The notes below the pieces were generated by a model that saw nothing but the letters and a program-made list of their open reading frames with translations, had not been told where the DNA came from and searched no databases. Below are positions 30,402 to 34,358 of a DNA stretch of 34,358 nt, piece by piece. The position numbers and the translations under genes are program-made. Position 1 is the first letter of the stretch. Every line of letters starts with the position of its first letter. Source of the stretch: JAVVEG01 sp032251455 (GTDB taxonomy: Bacteria; Pseudomonadota; Gammaproteobacteria; Pseudomonadales; Pseudohongiellaceae); NCBI GenBank assembly GCA_032251455.1, contig JAVVEG010000023.1:1-34358 (forward strand), read 5' to 3'.

Positions 30402-31154
30402 ATGCCTAATGTCGTTAAAGGCAGTCGTCAGCACGCGATGCGGGTTGTGCCGTATCGTCCCTGGCGTAGAATATTGCTGACAACTGTTACCAGTGTGCTG
30501 GTTCTGGTCGCAATTGCTTTTGCTTATTATGCAGGTTTCAGCTCCTCCAGCAGACGGTTTGAGGATACGTTCCAGGAAAACCTGCAACTGCTTTCGAGCA
30601 CACAGCGCACTGAGCTGGAGCTTGAAAAGCTGCGCAGTCGATTGACCATTGCTGAGCAGAACAGCCGGGTGGACAGGCAAGCCATTGAAGCGGCGCAAAC
30701 TACGATTGCCTCCCTGCGGCAAAGACTGTCGCGCCAGGAGCAGGATCTGGAGCTGTATCGGCAGGTGCTGGCGACTGAAGGACAAGAAACAGGTCTGGTA
30801 ATCCTGCCGCCGGAAATCCGCAGCGGGACAGCTCCCCAACACTATGGTTACCGACTGGTTTTCCGCCAGCAGGGGGTAGAAGATAAAATGCTCGAGGCAG
30901 TTGCCAACGTGACGCTAAGCGGCCAGCTTGCTGGCGAGTCACAGCAGATAGTGATTTATGGCGCCAAAGGCGGTTCGGAAACCGGGCAACAGACGAATAA
31001 TCTGAGTTTTAAATACTTCCAGGTGCTGGAAGGTGAATTTGAGTTGCCGGAAGCCTTCGAGCCAGAACTGATTCAGGTTGATCTCATTCTGGCAGGAGGT
31101 GACAACAAAAAGGTGTCAGAAACTTTCAGCTGGGCAAGTGCCGGAGGACAATAA
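30402..31154 (+). CDS. DUF6776-like membrane-anchored coiled-coil protein
   Basis: A 250-residue protein with a basic N-terminus (VVPYRPWRRILLT), one membrane anchor at about residues 25-45 (VTSVLVLVAIAFAYYAG), then a coiled coil over residues 55-125 and a beta-rich C-terminal domain predicted to be periplasmic (YGYRLVFRQQG, then VILAGGDNKK-type strands). It resembles the DUF6776 family by length, anchor and position before bactofilin. It overlaps the bactofilin gene by one base (TAATG). It may link bactofilin polymers to the envelope; that role is inference from the conserved pairing. Confidence 0.78.
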   Translation: MPNVVKGSRQHAMRVVPYRPWRRILLTTVTSVLVLVAIAFAYYAGFSSSSRRFEDTFQENLQLLSSTQRTELELEKLRSRLTIAEQNSRVDRQAIEAAQTTIASLRQRLSRQEQDLELYRQVLATEGQETGLVILPPEIRSGTAPQHYGYRLVFRQQGVEDKMLEAVANVTLSGQLAGESQQIVIYGAKGGSETGQQTNNLSFKYFQVLEGEFELPEAFEPELIQVDLILAGGDNKKVSETFSWASAGGQ

Positions 31155-31648
31155 TGTTTGGATCGAATGAAAAAGTAAAAGTAAAAGTAAAAGTGGAGAA
31201 AGGACTGGTGCCAACTCTGATATCGCGCAAGACCCAGATCAGCGGCGATTTGCATTTTTCCGGCGAACTGATCATAGAAGGTAATATCAAAGGGAATATC
31301 TATGCTGAGGAGGAGTCGGAAGCCGTCGTTCGGGTAGCCGAACAGGGCACGGTGGAAGGGGAAATCTGTGTTCCTTCCGTAATCATCAATGGGTTGGTCA
31401 ATGGCGACATTCATTCATCGCATCATATTGAGCTTGCCGCCAAGGCGGTTGTCGTCGGCAATGTGTACTATAACCTCATCGAAATGGTCATGGGAGCAGA
31501 GGTCAATGGCAACCTGATGCATCTGGACAAATCGCAGAAATCGGCGGGACGCCTGGCTATGAGCAAAAAAGAGCTGCTTGGCAATGCCATGGAACTGCCA
31601 GAGCATGAGTCTGTGGAGGCTGAATCCATGGAAAAACACAGTAGTTGA
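31154..31648 (+). CDS. bactofilin (polymer-forming cytoskeletal protein)
   Basis: A 164-residue bactofilin. The central beta-helix domain spans roughly residues 20-120 (LISRKTQISGDLHFSGELII, GNIYAEEESEAVVRVAEQG, VNGDIHSSHHIELAAKAVVV and GNVYYNLIEMVMGAEVNG), with evenly spaced GxI/GNV turns. The tail is polar and acidic. The N-terminus carries four Lys-Val dipeptides encoded by 6-bp tandem repeats, likely a flexible or membrane-contacting segment. Translational coupling to the membrane protein upstream suggests they act together in cell shape or envelope organisation. Confidence 0.93.
   Translation: MFGSNEKVKVKVKVEKGLVPTLISRKTQISGDLHFSGELIIEGNIKGNIYAEEESEAVVRVAEQGTVEGEICVPSVIINGLVNGDIHSSHHIELAAKAVVVGNVYYNLIEMVMGAEVNGNLMHLDKSQKSAGRLAMSKKELLGNAMELPEHESVEAESMEKHSS
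31172..31195 (+). repeat. 6-bp tandem repeat in bactofilin coding region
   Basis: AAAGTA three times followed by AAAGTG encodes four Lys-Val pairs at residues 7-14 of the bactofilin. Slippage by one unit would keep the frame and change only the number of Lys-Val pairs. Confidence 0.85.
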
Positions 31649-31736
31649 CTGTTTTACTGGGTTATGGTCATAATCACAACCGGTGTTTTTCCTGCTGCCA
31701 GCAGTGATAACTGACTGATACAAGGTGTAAGCGTGT

Positions 31737-32090
31737 ATGTCTGCTGTCCAATCCCATGATCCTGTCATCATCTCTTTGACCGAGAATGCGGCAACAAAAG
31801 TGAAGAGCCTCATTGCGGAAGAAGGGAATGACCAGCTCAAGTTGCGAGTCTTTGTCACCGGTGGTGGCTGTTCCGGCTTTCAGTATGGTTTCAGTTTTGA
31901 AGAGGCTGTTGCTGAGGATGATACTGTAGTCAATCACAAAGGGGCCGAGCTTGTGGTGGATTCCTTGAGCTATCAGTATCTGGTCGGCTCCAGGGTGGAC
32001 TATGTGGAGAATCTGGAAGGCTCCCGGTTTGTAGTCAACAATCCTCTGGCAACCACCACCTGTGGGTGTGGCTCGTCCTTTTCCATTTGA
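31737..32090 (+). CDS. erpA: iron-sulfur cluster insertion protein ErpA
   Basis: A 117-residue A-type iron-sulfur carrier. The three conserved cysteines are present: Cys45 in VTGGGCSGFQYGF, and Cys109 and Cys111 in TTTCGCGSSFSI. It delivers clusters to apoproteins such as IspG/H. Length is normal. It follows bactofilin by 88 bp, with ATG at 31737. It converges with anmK with a single base between stop codons, so the two messages must overlap at their 3' ends or terminate inside the opposite gene. Confidence 0.96.
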   Translation: MSAVQSHDPVIISLTENAATKVKSLIAEEGNDQLKLRVFVTGGGCSGFQYGFSFEEAVAEDDTVVNHKGAELVVDSLSYQYLVGSRVDYVENLEGSRFVVNNPLATTTCGCGSSFSI

Positions 32091-32091
32091 T

Positions 32092-33210
32092 CTATCTGAG
32101 GTAAATCCCGCCCAGCACGCACGGATGTCTGGCGCCAGTGATGCCTCTGCTGTCAATACGGTGCTGACGCAAGGTCTGTTCTGCCAGCCAGGCGAAAGTC
32201 ATGGCTTCAACCCAGTCAGGTGCCAGCCCGAACTCTGCAGAGCTGCAAACCTTGCAGGGGTGCAGGCTTTCACTGAGCCGGCTCAGCAAATGCCGATTGT
32301 GCGCGCCTCCACCACACACAATGAGCAATTCGCATTCTGATGCGGCCTGCTTGATACTGTCCTTGATGGTATGGACGGTGAGGGCAAGCAGTGTCGCCTG
32401 AATATCAGCAGGGTCCAGACTGGCAAAATCTGTCAATTGCGTGTCCAGCCATGCTGCATTGAACAGTTCTCGTCCAGTGGATTTTGGAGCTGGCGCTGCA
32501 AAGTAGGGCTCTTTCAGCATCGCTGCCAGTAACTCTTCATTGACTCTGCCACTCGCCGCCCAGTTGCCACCCTCATCGTAGGGTTTGCCTTGTTGCCGCT
32601 GAATCCAGGTGTCCATGAGCACATTGGCGGGGCCGGTATCAAAGCCTTTAAGGGCGGGATGCAAGCGGTCAGCGAGCAGGGAGATATTGGCGATTCCCCC
32701 CAGGTTGAGCACGACTGTCGGTCTGGCAGGCTGAGCAAATGCCGCCTGATGATACAAGGGCGCCAGGGGTGCACCTTGCCCCCCGGCAGCCATGTCCCGG
32801 CGTCGAAAATCAGCTATCGTGGTGATATCAGTGAGCTCGGCAATCGTGTTGGGATCGCCTATCTGCATGCTGAAACGATTATCACCTGATGGCTGGTGGA
32901 AGATAGTCTGGCCATGACTGCCGATGGCTGATATCTGGCTGGCAGACAAGCTGTTTTTGGCTAGGAGATTGTTGATGGCCTGAGCGAACAGACGGCCAAC
33001 ACGCACATCCGTTTCACCAAGTTCCTGTAGCGTGATGTCATGGCCTTGACACAAGGCAAGAATTTTTTCCCGCAGTGGTGAAGGATACGGTTCGCGGTGA
33101 CTTGCAATCAGCTGACCTGCGCCGGCGCTGAAATCGGCCAGTATGCAATCCACGGCATCGATGCTGGTACCCGAGATGATGCCTGCGAAGAGATATTTAT
33201 TTTCTGACAT
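32092..33210 (-). CDS. anmK: anhydro-N-acetylmuramic acid kinase
   Basis: A 372-residue kinase that opens and phosphorylates 1,6-anhydroMurNAc in peptidoglycan recycling. Family marks are FAGIISGTSIDAVDCILADF at the N-terminus, GSHGQTIFHQPSG, VVLNLGGIANISLL, FDTGPANVLMDTWIQ and the ATP-site segment LLIVCGGGAHNRHLL. The start ATG at 33210 lies 14 bp after the M23 peptidase stop, so the two murein genes form one transcript. Confidence 0.97.
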   Translation of the reverse strand: MSENKYLFAGIISGTSIDAVDCILADFSAGAGQLIASHREPYPSPLREKILALCQGHDITLQELGETDVRVGRLFAQAINNLLAKNSLSASQISAIGSHGQTIFHQPSGDNRFSMQIGDPNTIAELTDITTIADFRRRDMAAGGQGAPLAPLYHQAAFAQPARPTVVLNLGGIANISLLADRLHPALKGFDTGPANVLMDTWIQRQQGKPYDEGGNWAASGRVNEELLAAMLKEPYFAAPAPKSTGRELFNAAWLDTQLTDFASLDPADIQATLLALTVHTIKDSIKQAASECELLIVCGGGAHNRHLLSRLSESLHPCKVCSSAEFGLAPDWVEAMTFAWLAEQTLRQHRIDSRGITGARHPCVLGGIYLR

Positions 33211-33224
33211 GAGCTGGCCTGAGT

Positions 33225-34358
33225 TCAGTCAGTCTGCATCGTGTTGACCGGTATTTCCATCGTCAACAGTCTTTGTTCCTGTGTTTGTTGCTGGAACTGG
33301 GCGAGCAGTGTTGCCGTCTGCGCACGGAAACGAGGCATTTCCGCTGCCGGAATGGATTCTGCCTTGGGTAGCTGGTCTACCACGGCCCTCCAGTCCTTGT
33401 GGACACCATTGACCAGGAATTCATAGTGCAGATGTGGCCCGGTAGAACCCCCGGTTGTGCCCACAAATCCGATTACCTGGCCTTGTTTCACCCGGCTGCC
33501 TTTCTTTATGTTTTTGGCGTAGTCATTCAGGTGTGCATATTTGGTCTCAAAGCTGCCGGGATGCTTAATGACGACCAGTTTGCCAAAAGAACCATTCCGG
33601 GCAGCCCAGGTGACCACCCCATCACTGGTGGCTCGCACAGGGGTGCCTCGTGGAGCCGCATAATCCGTGCCTTTATGGGCCCGGATCGTATTGAGAATAG
33701 GGTGTCGGCGATTGGGGTTGAAATTGGAGGTTATTCGCACCACATCCAGCGGGTTGCGCAGGAAAGCCTTGCGCATGCTTTCTCCGTCCGGATTATAAAA
33801 ACCGACATCGCCATTTTGATCTTCATAGCGCATGGCAATGTGCTGTTTGCCCTGATTGGTGAACTGGGCCGCGATGATTGAGCCATTACCGATAAATTCG
33901 CCATTCAGGTATTTTTCTTCATAGAGAATGCTGAAATCATCCCCGTTGCGAGGGTCCATCATGAAATCAATCACGCCGCCAAAAATATCGGCCATTTCCA
34001 TGATGGTAGCGGCCGGAATGCTGGCTCTCTGGCCAGCCATGAACAGGCTGTCGGCAATAAAGCCCTGTTTGAAAATAGACCGGATTTCCGGTTTGTGCTG
34101 AATGGGTTCGACATCATAGCGACCGTTGTTCAAGGTAAACAGATAGCCTTCCAGGGGCGACTTGAGCACCTTCAGTTGGGTCAGTTTGCCAGGTTCAGGA
34201 ATATGGAAGCTGAGTTGGTAGCCGGGATAGACCCGATTCAGTATCTTGGCCTCTTCGTTACTGTTGAGTATGGTATGCAGGTCCTGGGCGCTCAGGCCGA
34301 CCTTGTTGAAAACAGCGGAGAGATTATCGCCAGTCTGGATTTCCAGCTCCTGCCATTC
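33225..34358 (-). CDS. M23 family murein endopeptidase with OapA/LysM-like domain, 5' end outside window
   Basis: The frame is open to the window edge at 34358, giving 377 C-terminal residues. The first visible residues (EIQTGDNLSAVFNKVGLSA) look like an OapA/LysM-like domain that binds peptidoglycan. The C-terminal LytM/M23 domain has the zinc motif IRAHKGTDYAAPRGTPVRA (His and Asp) and the catalytic HxH in STGPHLHYEFLVNG, so it should be an active DD-endopeptidase. The tail after the domain is polar. The order peptidase-anmK-erpA is, as I recall, shared with Pseudomonas, where tyrosyl-tRNA synthetase is the next gene beyond. The signal peptide or anchor lies outside the window. Confidence 0.93.
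   Translation of the reverse strand, partial: EWQELEIQTGDNLSAVFNKVGLSAQDLHTILNSNEEAKILNRVYPGYQLSFHIPEPGKLTQLKVLKSPLEGYLFTLNNGRYDVEPIQHKPEIRSIFKQGFIADSLFMAGQRASIPAATIMEMADIFGGVIDFMMDPRNGDDFSILYEEKYLNGEFIGNGSIIAAQFTNQGKQHIAMRYEDQNGDVGFYNPDGESMRKAFLRNPLDVVRITSNFNPNRRHPILNTIRAHKGTDYAAPRGTPVRATSDGVVTWAARNGSFGKLVVIKHPGSFETKYAHLNDYAKNIKKGSRVKQGQVIGFVGTTGGSTGPHLHYEFLVNGVHKDWRAVVDQLPKAESIPAAEMPRFRAQTATLLAQFQQQTQEQRLLTMEIPVNTMQTD

Noticed and set aside
1..34358. CRISPR array, tRNA or rRNA genes
   Set aside because: No regularly spaced repeats with unique spacers and no RNA gene other than tmRNA were found.

Overview
The window is chromosomal DNA of a gammaproteobacterium. Three conserved blocks are the main evidence, and as I recall all three occur in similar order in Pseudomonas and its marine relatives: smpB-ratA-rnfH-bamE-fur-recN-grpE-dnaK-dnaJ, hemJ with thiD/thiE/hemL, and argC-(DUF6776-like)-bactofilin-erpA-anmK-M23 peptidase. 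Paired BCCT transporters around a choline dehydrogenase suggest a lineage that takes up and oxidises choline, often a marine or saline habit. The sequence is a draft scaffold: the 100-N gap at 27183-27282 is flanked by identical 55-bp copies and looks like an unmerged contig overlap.

Layout. (1) 1-6405: the 5' end of a Tat-exported, probably frameshifted oxidoreductase gene, diverging from an OxyR-like LysR regulator. Then a choline/osmolyte cluster: BCCT transporter, choline dehydrogenase betA and a convergent second BCCT transporter. The two transporters differ at the residue linked to ion coupling (Asp122 versus Gly121). (2) 6663-7844: a small membrane protein, an ECF sigma factor and a membrane anti-sigma-like protein in a tight operon. 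(3) 7845-11020: an accessory scar lying downstream of the 3' end of ssrA. It holds IS-end-like iterated repeats, a truncated and internally deleted type III restriction Res gene, a Mod gene reduced in frame to about 100 residues, an apparently intact Fic gene with an inverted-repeat operator-like region, and about 800 bp of hairpin-rich sequence without a recognisable gene. (4) 11024-14182: tmRNA (ssrA) and smpB on the minus strand, enclosing a secreted PI-PLC-like protein and an exported glyoxalase-fold protein on the plus strand.

(5) 14300-24739: an NSS transporter lacking the usual gating Arg, ratA and rnfH, then a pair not usual at this position: a small protein ending in Cys-Cys overlapping a cysteine-free ArsA/GET3-like ATPase. 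These are followed by bamE, fur, recN and grpE-dnaK-dnaJ, with sigma-32-type promoters before both grpE and dnaK. (6) 24806-29193: a minus-strand operon hemJ-thiD-thiE-hemL-PfkB kinase joining haem and thiamin synthesis. (7) 29334-34358: argC, a DUF6776-like membrane protein, bactofilin and erpA on the plus strand, converging with anmK and an M23 peptidase that runs off the window.

The best candidates for something little described are the CC-terminal protein/ArsA-like ATPase pair and the collapsed Fic-Mod-Res locus beside ssrA.
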